NCBI GenBank assembly: GCA_016785225.1
Contig: JAFBJZ010000952.1
Coordinates: 5,864,501 to 5,928,500, forward strand
Length of the DNA: 64,000 nt
Source: Psettodes erumei
Lineage: Eukaryota > Chordata > Actinopteri > Pleuronectiformes > Psettodidae
Direction: 5' to 3'
Every line of letters begins with the position of its first letter. Position 1 is the stretch's first letter. Position numbers and translations under genes: made by a program. The notes under the pieces were generated by a model. It was given only the letters and a program-made list of their open reading frames with translations. It ran no database searches and was not told the DNA's origin. Positions 1 through 12,766 of this stretch are shown here, one piece after another.

Positions 1-953
1 GATGAAGAGGTCAGCGCACACTGTCAGACGCAACCCTGAATATGTTGGTCAGTCGGACTCAAGGACAGTCCTGTAACAGGAGCTTGAACTCCAGTCGTCT
101 GGTCCTCTGGCATGACCTTGCTGACCTGGCAGAACTGCTGAGTCAGCTCCTTCCACATTTAATGTGCAGCTGGAGTGACAGCTAATCTGGTGCATGTGAA
201 CAAACCTTGAACAAATCACCATCCTTTCCAAGCACCATTATATCTTTCTAACTGTCTTTATCTGGTTGTGTGGATCTCTAAATAGCTGTAATTACTGTGC
301 GCTGTAGCGTACTATGTCGATACTGCTGCCAGCCCAGCATTATTCCTGGACAGGCTGGTGTGTATGGTTCTGGATGTATGTGACCACTGTGTTGTACATC
401 TCTGCAAAGGGCCAAAGGCTCAAATTTATTTTTCTTCGAGCCAAACACAATGCGTTATGGGATAAATTCTGATGCTCAGCCAAATGCAGAGAGAGGAAGG
501 TGAGATAAGGAATGAAAAAAACACACACACACACACACAGGATTGTCTGTCACTGGTATAAATCAGCGTTATCTGACAAGCTAAATACCTAATGACAGTC
601 AGAGACAAACAACCTGAACTATTAAACCTATTCGGCCCATCTCTGGAGGGTGCACATACAAGTGCTGTATGTATGTGTGTTCAAGCCGAGGAAGGTTTCC
701 CGAGTTGCTTTTCTTCATAAATTTATAAACTTAGAAATGTTCTTTATTTATAAAAATGCAAAGTGATGAGGGTAGAACTTGTATCAACAATTTACATTAA
801 AACAGACAAAACACCCATCAACGGAATCAACCTCTTTGGCTCTTATATTCAAATTATATCAATTGAATCTACTGAAGCCAAATTATCTGTGGAAACCGGT
901 TCTCTTTCCATCATATGAGTTTAAAAGTATAGGCAAAACAACATGGGACATAC
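1..953 (-). other. Start of sema3g intron 5 (runs off the window)
   Basis: This is the transcript-side beginning of intron 5, starting at the GTATGT donor at 953. I searched the minus strand for the next sema exon (ELYTGLTADFLG-like) and did not find it. The stretch contains a short CA repeat at about 521-539. Small open frames here are not coding-like. Nothing else is recognised. Confidence 0.8.
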
Positions 954-1044
954 CACTGAAGGTGCTAGCGAAGGGGAGGCTGGGGTCATGAGGAACTTTT
1001 CCTCGTCCATTTTCCACATTGGTAGGGTCCAGTGTGAACACATG
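954..1044 (-). CDS. sema3g: Semaphorin-3G-like, exon 5 (last exon in window)
   Basis: The exon is 91 nt: 30 codons (residues 150-179) plus one base. The acceptor is TTTCCTCCCCAG and the donor is GTATGT. The translation begins HVFTLDPTNVENGRGK, followed by VPHDPSLPFASTFS. Human SEMA3G has HVLHLEPGSVESGRGR, then CPHEPSRPFASTFID. The last base is G, consistent with an Asp codon completed by the next exon, as in human (FIDG/ELYTG). Human SEMA3G has Cys before PHEP; this protein has Val. SEMA3A and SEMA3B have Ser there, so the position tolerates change. The next exon (expected ELYTGLTADFLG-like) is not found in 1-953, so the gene runs off the left edge. Confidence 0.95.
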
Positions 1045-4000
1045 CTGGGGAGGAAAGAGACACAGGGATAAGTCTTTTGTTAGACCAGCATATTTTAAAT
1101 AACCCAACTTAAGCCCCAAATAATAATATTGTCCCCTCTCTGTACACCTGCAGTGAGAAAGAACATGCATCAAACTTGATGTGTGCTTCTGCTTTGCTTC
1201 AGTAGTTAACTGCTCTTCAGATATTGCTGTTTGTCATTTTAGTCCCTCATCTAAGAGTTAGGGACCTATTTAATCTCACTAACTAATGAGAGGCCATTCT
1301 TCTGCCCGTCTCATTGTCCACACTAATGAAGGGAAAGGCAGGAGATGTTTCCAGTTTTAGCCTGTGTTTTAAATGTATTTGTCCTTCCACTGAACTCTGG
1401 GTCTGTCTGATAACTAACGCACTGTCTGAGAAAAAAGGAAATGCAGGATCAGAGTATTTGCCAGAGTTGAGACAAGTTTCCCACCCGGTTCCCAGCGCAG
1501 ATCGACTCTGAGAGCTGAACTAAGGAGCCAGCAGAGTAATAAAAGAAAACAAAGTGCAAAACACTGTTATCAAATAAAAACTACACTTAAAGAAGCTGAA
1601 TTTCTACAGAAGAACAATGTTGATTGTTGACTTAAGAACAGGTTCCATGTCCCTTTTGGCCATAAAATTCACTCAACTCATGCTATGTAGCAACTGGCCA
1701 AGTAAATATATCATTATATGTTTTGACTATGCCAACTGATATGGTTGACAGAACAAACATCCTCTTTATGAAACCTTTGCTGCAGGAGAAATGATGTGAC
1801 AGACCGGTCAATATCAGCAGAATGTATTAAAAAAAGGAAATTCACTTATAATTCTGTGTCTGTTATTTCATCTGTAACCAATCACCACAAATAAAAAAAA
1901 TCACACTGCTGTACTTTCAATGGACGATTACAATTGACATAACACTGTATCACTCTATCATTCAGCAATTTATTAACACCTGTTCTTTCAGCATTCATGA
2001 ACACTTGTTTAATCCACTTCTTGTTACTAGTTTTAGCCTGAGAGATTTACTTTGAAAGTATACTGACTGGCTGAGCAATTATGAAGGATTTCCAGAAGTT
2101 ATGGGTCATGTCACAAGCATAAAAAAGGTGCTGCTTATTTTCTGTATTTGTGTGCATCTGCCAAGGTGAAACTACAACCACACAGGTAGCTTCTGCCAGG
2201 AATTGAGGGGCAGCATTAGCTCCAACCTTTCTAAAAGGAAGGTCCAGTGTATCCTATGCTTCCTAAAACCTCATTTCCTTAGCTTTTAGAGAATTCGACC
2301 CACTTACTTAACATCTTAAGACTTCATATTTATAACATCCACTGAGCTAATAGACCAAACTAAGCTGTGTAACAGGGGAAATGATGTAGCAAGAATGTTT
2401 AGAAAGACTGAGTTACAAACTCTCCACTACTTTCTCCTGCAGACCTGAACATGCCGATCAAATTGAAATGAAAAGACGTAATTGCATTAAAGTGCATTTT
2501 ACATCAAAATAAGATAAATACATGAACGAAAATGTACTACATTCTGTGTGGGTCACATGTTTGCCGGTTGTCATGGTGTGTCACATGTTTTTTTTAACCT
2601 GGGAAAAATATTTTGTTGCACAGGAAGTGATGTGATTTAATTTTTAGCAGTAACAACAGACTGGAAAACTGCGTTGTGAGAAACATTAATCAATCACAGA
2701 AAATCCAGGTTTAAAAATAACTTAAAAAACAAAACATGAATTTGTACCAATGAAAATGACCTTAAAATAGAAAGGTGAAAAAAAAACTTTTTATGTGTTG
2801 CCATTGAACGTTAAATTCTTTTATTCCTACTCCAGCAGTGTGGAAGTAAGAAAGCAATTAAAAATAAGTCTGTCTTTCTTCGTCATTCACCTGATGAACA
2901 CTGGTCACATCCTTGGATTGTGTGATTTTGTCAGGTCAAAACAGAGTCACTGTGAACAAAAGGCATTTTGTTTTTAGCCTTTCTATTCTCACTTCAACAA
3001 CATCAGTCTCTGACAGAGCCGACTGGGTGTGATCAATGTGGGTCCAAATGTAGTCAGCTCTCTGGGATAAAAAAGAACGGAAAGCGACAGGACCCACAGT
3101 AAGACCTCGTGTTTGATTCAAGTTCATATTGGTGATTTATACGTCCTTACAGTGAACTCTGCATGTCTCAGACTCTGTTCCTCTAATAGACAATGGAGTA
3201 TTGTCACTGGAAGGGTGAGTCTTCAACTGAACGGAGATCACAGGGGAAATGATGACATTGAAGCCAGGCGGGATAAAAATACTTTAAGACACACAGTGGA
3301 CAATACACACCCTCACACACATTAGGCTTTGTACATGCAACTAGCACATGTTCACTTGTCTAGTAATACATACTGAGTAACATGGACACTGCAAATTGCT
3401 GCTGTCAGAAACACACGGAAACAATTACATACATATATAAACACCAGCAAATCCAACACGGTCTCGGAAAATAAGGATAGGATTAAATTTTGTATTTGAT
3501 CCACATGTACCTTTTTCAGTGTTCATAAAGAGGTTTGAATGAGTTTTGCAGGTGTCATACTGAACATGTACAGCCTGCCAGCAATTGTTAAAAGTCTTAT
3601 ATTCTCACACTTTATTAAATTTGAGATGATGAGGGATATTTAAGAAGAGCTTTAAATCTTGTCTTGACCTAATCAAGAAAATGTGTTCCAGCCCTGTGCA
3701 TCAATGCATTGTATGAAGATTCCATTTGTCTATAATCATTATAACTATAATCATTATAATCACACCTTAAACATGAATGTCATCCTTCATGTTAAAGGTG
3801 TACCAACATAATTTCTGTTTCTGCTCTCCTTCTCTGTCTCCGCTGAAGTCTTTTAGATTACTCATTTGTTATCCTTATTTTTTCAGCACCTCCTCACTCT
3901 CTTGTTACTTAAGTTAACATCACTGCATCTCTTCATTACCAATCTTAGTGTGTTTGTGTGTGTGTGTCTGTGCATACATGCATGTGGGTCATATCTGGGA

Positions 4001-5800
4001 GCATGTTTCTACATTTCTGTGCCCCAAGTTTCCACCAATGCACTGTGCATGTGTGTGTATCTGTGTTATCTCATTACAATTTGGAGGAACGGTGGTACTG
4101 CCTGTTCAGCTGATTACACTGTCAGAGTCACTTTGGCCAAACTCTGCCAAGAAAAATACACACGAGAGCTGCGATTCACAAAGAGAGAGAGAAAGACAGA
4201 GAGAGAGAGCAAGAGAGAAGCAGAAAAGGAGAGCGACATCCAGGCAACTTTGTACTTAGCTGTGCCAAGCAAAATACATCCAAAACCGTTCTATAAAACC
4301 ACTGAGGCAAGTGACTATTAGGATGCAAACATGCACATTTTAGCTTAGTGAGAAACCTCATTAAATTTTCTCCTTCATTAACTTCCACCCTCTCCATCAC
4401 CTAACCTTATATCCTTACCCTGTTCCCAAATCAAAACCTAATGCTTTCCACCCTTAATGACCTGAGACTGTATGTTTTCAATAAAGATAGCACACACTTT
4501 TACCAATTAAAAGATGGAATTCAAAAGCAAAAAAACACTTACTCAGTTGATTACACTCAGGAGTTTGCTTATGCTTGGTCTGGTATGACAATTAGCTTAT
4601 GGTGATTAATAGGACATCACTGACATTGATATGTCGCTTAATGTTGACTGTTCTCTGCGTTCGTGTTCCACGAAAGTTTCAGTTTCCAGTTCCAGTATAT
4701 GATGATTTGTTGTTAGTTCTAGACAGTCATAGAGCTTCTCTCAACCTCCTTTCAGACCTGCTATTTTACAGCCATTTAAACTGTATAATTCTACAGAAAA
4801 AATCCAATGTAGAACTACATATGCCAATTTCTCCACTGTCAGCAGTCTTAACATAAAGGACAAGAACACAACACAACCACAACTATTTTTGTGAAAGATC
4901 GGACTTGCTTTGGCCTGGTTCTAGTGGAAAAGCTGTCTTAGTCTGGTAATTGAAGATGTAACAACTACAGTTGAATACAACCAGAGATTCCTTTTAGCTT
5001 GTTGAAAGCCATTCTATGAAATTAAGGAATTAATGTGGTAGTAAGTAAAACACAAGTAAAATGAGATGAGGTATAGGCTGAGGGAAAATCAGACACAGTT
5101 ACATGTAACCACTTCTGACATGGAATTTGGAGTTAGAAGCACTGGTAACTTGACAGATTGGACTTTCAGTTTTCATCATATCATACCAACGAGTCACAAA
5201 AAGAGCTTTTGGCTACTGCTTCTCACCCTTTCCTGCCTCCCCTCCTCTGTCCTACTGAATTAAACAAAGCAGACATGTACCTTTTGTAAACTGTGTTCAA
5301 CCAACTGTGAAAGACACACATGCATGAGATGAGGATAGGCTGAGAGTCATTGTGATCTAAACTCCGACATGAAGTGCCAAGTACAGTGACTAGAAATTGA
5401 GTAAAAATGACTGAAAAGGCAGAAGCAGTAAAAAAAAAAAAATACTGACAGAGGTTTCATTCATCGCTAGTTTGCAGTGCTTTGATCCAAAGACAACATA
5501 CAGTGAAGAAATAAAAAGTGGGTGATTCATGAGCAATTATTTTTTCATTTTGCTTTCAATCTTTTTCAATCCATGGGGCCTGGTGAAGAGCACTTTTTCC
5601 CTGTCTTTTTTTTCCTGTGTGCCATGTATCCTAGCACTTAAAGACGTTGTAATGTAGGTCTGCCAGGATGTGAGTGACTTAGCAAGTTATTTTCTAACTC
5701 TGCAAAGGCAGTACTGTTAAGTGAAAGTGGGCTTCTACTGAAAAATTTAGCATTTGAACAGTGTGAATCTATAGTATAGCTGACCTGTTTGTGTGTTCCT

Positions 5801-5824
5801 GTGTGTGTGTGTGTGTGTGTGTGT
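5801..5824. repeat. (GT)n microsatellite
   Basis: An uninterrupted GT dinucleotide run of about 12 copies. Confidence 0.95.
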
Positions 5825-6133
5825 ACAGCTTTTTTTTTTATCAGTCCTGTCAGCAGCTGTTAGGTGCATATAAAGGTCTGCTTCCCTGTATGAAGGTAGT
5901 AATCTGTGTGCCTACATTCAAATCTACACATGTATCAGTGTTTGAATGTGCATGTCTTTTATCATGTTTGTGTGTGTTTCTGTCAGTATCTTTGCTTATT
6001 TATATTTTCAAGTTTATGTCATTTGTGTGTGTGTGGTCTGGTTCTCTGTATGTCATCACTGTAATATGGTGGTTTATTTTCACATCTATGACACTGCTTA
6101 GGCAGCTGTGTCACTTACCATGGGGACTTCAGT

Positions 6134-6251
<118 letters not shown>

Positions 6252-7260
6252 CTGAGAAATACATAGACTCAAAATACTGATTACACATTCATAACATTCA
6301 GTTCAATCTTATTGCACAATGATGGTTAGTTTTGGTGGTTCTAAAATGTTGTCTGGAAATCGCTGTTCTCCATGGCCTCTGAGAAATAAAAAAACCCCTA
6401 CCTTCCTACATTTTCTTCCATCATGAGTTTACATTAACTGGTTGGTGTACTATAACATTGCTGAAATCATTTGTTTTCATGTCATGATGAAAGCATGAAA
6501 TACAGTCAGGATGAGCTAACACTAGAGAACAATAACAGCCTGTTCAATGCTAATAAATTTTGTCAAAACATTGTGAGAGTAGAAGAGCCTATTTCTTTGA
6601 TTCAACACAGCTGAACCTACTTCACGTGGTATTTCTTGCAAAATTCATGTTTGGCATAAAAATTTGTACCGGCAACACAAGACCAAGGCAGAGGAAAAGA
6701 GAGAGAGAGAGAGACAGAAAAAGAGTGTGTGTTTGTCTGCAGCTAACTGAGATGAAACACCCAGAAGGCCAAAGGTCATCCCACCCAGAGTCCGGTCCGA
6801 GGGCTCACAGCCTCTGTTCCCTTAAGAGGTCAGGCAAACATTCGCGTGTGTGTTCTCCACCAGTTAACGACTGCTTAAATAAATGGACAGGCTCCCTGTG
6901 GTGTCATCCATTTAGAGAGACACACTGACTACCTGAAGGACATGGCTGTGATCTGAATAATGGTGGGACACACACACATGCAGGAGGGCAGCTGGTATCT
7001 TAACATCAGTCAGGACAGCTGTGGTGGTCTGAGTTTTAACTCACATACAGCTGTCACAACCTGTTAGTCATTCCACACACACCTGGATATGCACAGATGC
7101 ATGCTCACAATTTGTCACTGTCCCTCTCTCATGAACACACAAATATATTACCTGGAATAAGTCAAAAGAAATGCAGTAATGTTTGCGACTCACTATCATA
7201 AATTAGTGAACAACAGAAGGCTTTACTCAACTCTGAAATTCTGTGTATGTTATTCTAGAC

Positions 7261-7725
7261 CAGGGGTGCACAATGCGTCGATCGCAAAGCATGGCATTAA
7301 AAAAAATAGACGTCAGCTTTTCATCTGTCCCCGCTATAATATTTGTCACTTGATTGACATACAGGACAGCCAGTCAGACATCTGACTTTCTGACTGTCAA
7401 ATGTCGCCAGCATGCGCATACAATGGCGCTAAGTGCTGCAAAACTCTAGCAAGCTTGCGAGTTCCCCAGTTAGCCTCCAATTTATTTCTTTTGAACTTGA
7501 GAAAGGGTTTAAAAATGAATAAAGGAGCTGGACCAAGTAAGAAGCCTAAAACTTACCATTTCCATAGGAAGTGGGAGGATGACTTTTTTTTCTCGATTTC
7601 ATTTTTAAAGAATTGTCACTGTATTTATAAATAAATATATGTCTTGCATTTTTATAGTAGGTAGATCATTTTGACCGTGTCTTTAGATAAGTAGCTCACA
7701 TGCTGGAAAAGTGTGTGCACCCTTG
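7261..7725 (+). mobile_element. Non-autonomous hAT-type DNA transposon with intact ends
   Basis: Three things agree. First, the ends are short terminal inverted repeats: the left end reads CAGGGGTGCACA and the right end, reverse-complemented, reads CAAGGGTGCACA (11 of 12 match). Second, an 8-bp duplication TTCTAGAC flanks both ends (7253-7260 and 7726-7733), the length made by hAT transposases. Third, the interior carries the first part of a hAT transposase reading frame from ATG at 7515 (MNKGAGPSKKPKTYHFHRKW, then EDDFFF). This is the beginning seen in GTF2IRD2/SCAND3-type hAT proteins just before their zinc finger. The frame then runs into unrelated sequence and stops at 7634, so the zinc finger, catalytic and dimerisation regions are deleted. 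The element is 465 bp and would need a transposase supplied elsewhere. It sits in intron 4 of sema3g, opposite to the gene. Confidence 0.92.
7515..7634 (+). pseudogene. Truncated hAT transposase N-terminus
   Basis: About 26 residues after the ATG match the lysine-rich start and YHFHxxWExDFFF motif of GTF2IRD2-like hAT transposases. Downstream of DFFF the sequence no longer matches, and a stop follows 13 codons later. This is an internal-deletion remnant inside the 7261-7725 element, with no catalytic residues left, so it is not a functional gene. Confidence 0.8.
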
Positions 7726-9597
7726 TTCTAGACTTTACAAGCAGGCTTTTGCAATTGAAATGCACTGGAAACCTCATGTAAAAGTGTTAAACCATCACTA
7801 CGTTACACTTTTATTTCAAAAACTCCTTGTTTTGCACTTGTCTACCAATGGCTAACTGAATCACACAGAATTAATACAGTCAGCTTTTGATTGGTTGCCA
7901 GTAATTGATTAGTTCAAATGCTTTGCTGAAACAGTCCTGGACGGCAGCTTTTGTGTTCCCAGCAGGACTCAGGATTCCAAGAGGTGACCTACTTTTCTAT
8001 TTTCTATCAATTTTATTTGTCACATTTACTTTTGTCCTACAGTGCAGGATGGCTAATTTTTGTATCTCCAGTTTTTAATGGGCATGGTTTTTCATGATGT
8101 GCCATAAAACCCAGAGACCCAGAGTCCAAAAACCACACACTGAAGATGACAGATTGAGGGGGAAGCAGAAAATAGCACCAAGGAGAACACACACTGTGAC
8201 GAAAACCCCAAATCCTCAAGAAAAAAAAAAGAAAAATGCTGCAAAGCACATTGTATACTCCATATGGATACACAAATCACCTCTCTCTCTTTCTTTCTCT
8301 CTCTCTTGACTATAGAGCTGGCCCTCTCCCACCCCTCTGTCTCATTTCCTTTCCTTAGCTTTCTGCCAACATTCAGCTTTACCCTTTCCTCATGCCCAAG
8401 TTGACCCCCTCCTGCTGGGCCAGTCAGGGCAGCACACTGGGCTACGATCTGATGGACCACTGTGAAACAGCAAGCCACGACTACGTCTTAATAGCTCCAT
8501 TCATGGATTCATGTCTTTTAAATGGCTCCAAGTGTGAGACCCTGCAGAGGGTCTCAAGAGCTGAGTGGCTGTATAGAGAGCCAGCCTATGCAGTTGAAAA
8601 GATGCATAGAGGGCCTAACGGAAGGGCTGAGTGGTGCTACAGAAGGGCTCATGGCAGAGCTGCTTGCTCAGGCTTAAGCTTGAACTTCGGGGACCTGAGC
8701 ATAGAGAATGGCCAGTCTGAACTGTGTTTCTCTGAAAACCCATCTTGGCACCAACCGTATTTGTTCCATTAGTCAGAGTTCCCCCAGAGGACTGCTTAAA
8801 GGGCCACCCAGTGATCATCTCATATGTACAGGATTTCATACGTATAATGATGTAGCTGCATCCTGTTTCTGAAATTTTCTCAAGAGTTTGTGGAGGCCAA
8901 ACCAGAGCTAAAATGATAGCGAATATTTGACTCACATTAATCAGTTTGACAGAAAAAAGTAAATGCTAATGTTCTCTCCTGGATGTGTAAGTAAGCAACT
9001 GTTTGCTAACATTTGCTGATAGTATATCAGTACTGTTTCTTTGACTTTGTGAGTCACTCTGCTCCCTAGTAGTCACAAATTACTCCAACTTCAGCAGCAG
9101 AGGTAACTTCAGTTTAATGGGTAAGTCAATGTCTGTACAAATTCGCTTTTGTTCACAAATTGCCCTGTGTTTCTTCTCAAATTCTTCTTAATATTATCAC
9201 AGTGTCAGATGATTTATATGCATCACAGCCAAATTCACTCCATGACTCACAATTTAGAGTAATACCACTGGAAAACTTTTTGCTAAGGAGTGACTCAGCT
9301 TATATTAAGGAAACTGCTAAGTCTTTCTAATGGTTACACAATGAATAAAAAGAGAATATAATTTACGATTTCCAAACACTTCCTTTAGGAAAGTGAGAAA
9401 GAGACAGTAGCAGCAGCTCAGCATGCATATACTAAAATATGTGTCTTACATAACTGTGACAGGTATATATCAAAAACACCAAGTGATTACTATTGTTTGC
9501 ATTAAGCTGCCAACACAAAGGAGTTATATGTTTTGTGTGTCTGTGTATTCCTCCCTGCCTTCCAACACACACCCAGCTTATCTTCGCCCTGGCTTAC

Positions 9598-9717
9598 CTC
9601 TCCTCTGTGCCCCACATAGATGAATGCACACATGGGCTGGAATGCGCCGGTGCCACAGGCCAGAAGGTGTGTGCGGTTGTAGGGCTGCAGGAGGCGAACA
9701 AAGTTGGCACACTCCGT
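9598..9717 (-). CDS. sema3g: Semaphorin-3G-like, exon 4
   Basis: The exon is exactly 40 codons (residues 110-149), phase 0 at both ends. The acceptor is TTTTACAG and the donor after GHRGE is GTAAGC. The translation contains [20 protein letters not shown] and then [10 protein letters not shown], the most diagnostic class 3 semaphorin signature. Human SEMA3G is nearly identical ([30 protein letters not shown], GHRGE). Cys112 is expected to pair with Cys102 of exon 3, and Cys130 with Cys139; the spacing matches the two N-terminal disulfides known from SEMA3A. Asn123 in NRT is the conserved N-glycosylation site. The exon is intact, with no frameshift or stop. Confidence 0.97.
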
Positions 9718-12715
9718 CTGTAAAACACAGAAACACACAATGCAAGCACGCACGCACACACACAGATACACACAAAATGAGGAAAGGCTGTTAAGTAAAT
9801 TACATCACACAGTGCAACAATTACTGTCATCCAAATGCAGATAAGTTGATTTTCATGTTACTGAAACGAACCAAAGTGATTTCTTAACAAGGCTTATTGA
9901 TCCCATATGCTTGTGATGAGGGCCAAGAAGAGAGCTTTATTAGATTAAATGTGATAGCCTCAGTGTCCCACACAGGACTTGAATTTCTAATTTTTGGATT
10001 TAATCCAAAGTGATAAGCTGATGTTGTAAAAAAAAATTCAAATCACATTCGGGTCAAAGGAACTTGGTCAAACGGTTTTGTTACATCAGAAACTGGGTGC
10101 CTGTGGTAGATCAGTGTAAACTTTATGAAGTGGTAGATCATTTGACAAAAACAAGGAAAACAAGAAATTGTTAAAGACACAGACAGTCAAACCAAAGAAT
10201 GAGAACAATAGTAGATGTGACTGAGGAAACAAGTATCAGGACATTTCTGTAGAGGTCTAGAGGAAGCAGAGGGCATGAGTACTTCCTTCTTCCTGTCTAT
10301 AACAACAGTTGCTGACAAAACAGGTGCCAGCTGAGACGGAAAGAATTGGCTGGGTGTCATTCTCTCAAGTTAACAAGGTCAAACTCATATGTTCACAACA
10401 AGCGTCTGGTATATCTCTGTTCAAAGAGTGTGCAGGCAGGGTGGCAATTAATGTACAAACACTGACATACTGAACTAAATCTAATTGCATTGGTGCTTGT
10501 TTGTTTGCCCCTTTTTTGCATTTGCATGGTATGCAGCCACATTTCTCCTCTGACATATACTAATCTTTTTGTGTTGTAAGAAATGCTTTGTGATGCATGA
10601 TGTTAATCTGTCTTTTGTGCTTGTGTGTGGCCTGTGTCCCTCCCACAGCCTCAGTCAGACACTCAAACATTGTCCTTAAGTGCGTTGAGGCACTGCAGAC
10701 CTGATGTAAACCATGTCACTGCCCTACAAGAAATCGTTTACATCATCGTATGGCCCTACCCCACTGGCTCATTTTGCTCCCTAAACAAAACCAGGCCACT
10801 AATAAACTAAACAGGAACACATTTGAATTAAGAATGTGTTCAATAAATCAAATTTTACTATTAAGCATTCAATGTACATGAATAAGAAGCATCTGGGTTT
10901 GGAAACTGTATTTATTATGAGGAGGAGGGGATAGCAAATTTGGCATGCCTTTTAAAGGATTTCTGGCATGTTGTTTCTCCCTAATTATTTATCCCAAATT
11001 CATGCTGGATAGCTTCACCCATGACAGACCTCTGTAGAATGTATGTCCATTACTACTGAAATCATATAGAAAAAATTCAAAGGCTGGATTTCACACTATT
11101 CTTCTATGTTGTTCCAGAAGATATACGAGGCCTACCGAGTGGACTGAGAATGAATAGAAATCTGTCTCTCCTGTGTTTCCGTTCTACTGCACAGGGAGTC
11201 ATCCTGGAGACCCATGTGTGGCCTGGAGCGCAAAGAATGGATTGAAATGTTGAAATGAGGAAATATGCCTCTGCTCTCCCACACTGGGATCTGGGGTTTT
11301 ACACATCTGTGTGGTCTTGTCCGAGATTAAGTGGCACTGAAGGGAGCGGCTGTTAAACAGAAAATGAAGTGGTTTGATTACTAAATCTGGTTGCGTCTCA
11401 CTGGGAGATTCAAGGGCAAAGTCGAACATCGAGCCAGGGTTGAAAATGGAGAGATTTAATCACTGCATAAATAGCCAAGGTCACAGCTATTAGGTGCAGA
11501 ATAAAAAAAAAATCTAATAGTGTGCATTTGTTAAACTTTAACTATCAAGGGAATGTTGGTTGACCGCAAATAATGTTTCCCAGCAATACCCTGCTGTCCA
11601 TTAACACAGTACAGACTTTGAAGTTCTCCGTAAAAACCACAGTTTTCTGTCTTGGTGTCAAAAAAAAGATAGGTATAGCATTTTAAACATCAAATTATTG
11701 CTACATTCACTCTGAGAGATGTATCATTAATGAATCATTAACATAAACAAACCAAAACACTGCCAAGACCCCTCGCAACCTTTACAATACACTGTAAGTC
11801 TCACACGATGTATTCTGAAAAAAGTGCGGTACTTTTAAAGCAAGCAAGAGGGCACTGTGCTTCCCTCATGATATAAGGTGTGAAACTGCAAGAGCAAAAT
11901 CACTCCCAAAATGTCCCACCAAGGTCAAAACACTGTGCTACTACTAACTAGTGGATTCATTTAACCTTTATTTTATCTGGCCACATGGATGAGCCCTCAA
12001 CATTCACTTCAAACATGTTTATGTTTTTCAGTATGTAAATTAGGAACCCAAAACACAGAGAAGGTGACTCCAGAGAACGTCAGTGATGACAAATGTCCTA
12101 CTCATGACATAAAGCAATAGGGTTTATGGGAGAAAGAATTATTGTGAGAAACACAAGAGGTAACGGTAGCACAGGCTAAAAATAATTTTAATCATGCTTT
12201 GATTTGTTTATGGTATAAAACAGCATCACAATTGGTACATATTAAATATGTTCCAAGTAGATGCAGTTATTTTGTCTCCAAGTGTGTTCTGAGCTGAAGG
12301 CTTTGAACTTTCAACCTCTTTGTCACCTTCTTTGACATGCAATGTGCCCATCACATACACATTGCTGATATTTCAGGGTATTTAAAGTGGGTTGCCAAAA
12401 AATAAATAAATGAAACAGCTGAAACCAAAAAATGCATTGATGAATTGCTGTGAAGAAACAGTAACTCACCAAAATGTAAAATTCTGTGGTTGTAGCCAGT
12501 GCTTTTCTTTTCTTTTTGGAAAAGTTTTTCATTTTGCAACATGGTAAATTGAGCAGAGTGGTGCAGCTAAGATGGAGCTAAAGTATATTCTTTGATGACT
12601 GAACCAGAGAGGGAGTGGCACATTTGGACATGAAGAGCAGTTTCCAGTGTAAACAGCCAACGTTCAATGGAGAAAAGTCAGATTCTGTAATACTAACAGG
12701 AAATGAGGACCAACA

Positions 12716-12717
<2 letters not shown>

Positions 12718-12763
<46 letters not shown>
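12718..12763. repeat. (CA)n microsatellite
   Basis: A CA dinucleotide run of about 22 copies inside intron 3. Confidence 0.95.

Positions 12764-12766
<3 letters not shown>

Noticed and set aside
10085..10145. Repeated GTGGTAGATCA resembling the inner end of the hAT element at 7.7 kb
   Set aside because: Only a short motif is shared; no terminal repeats or target duplication are present.
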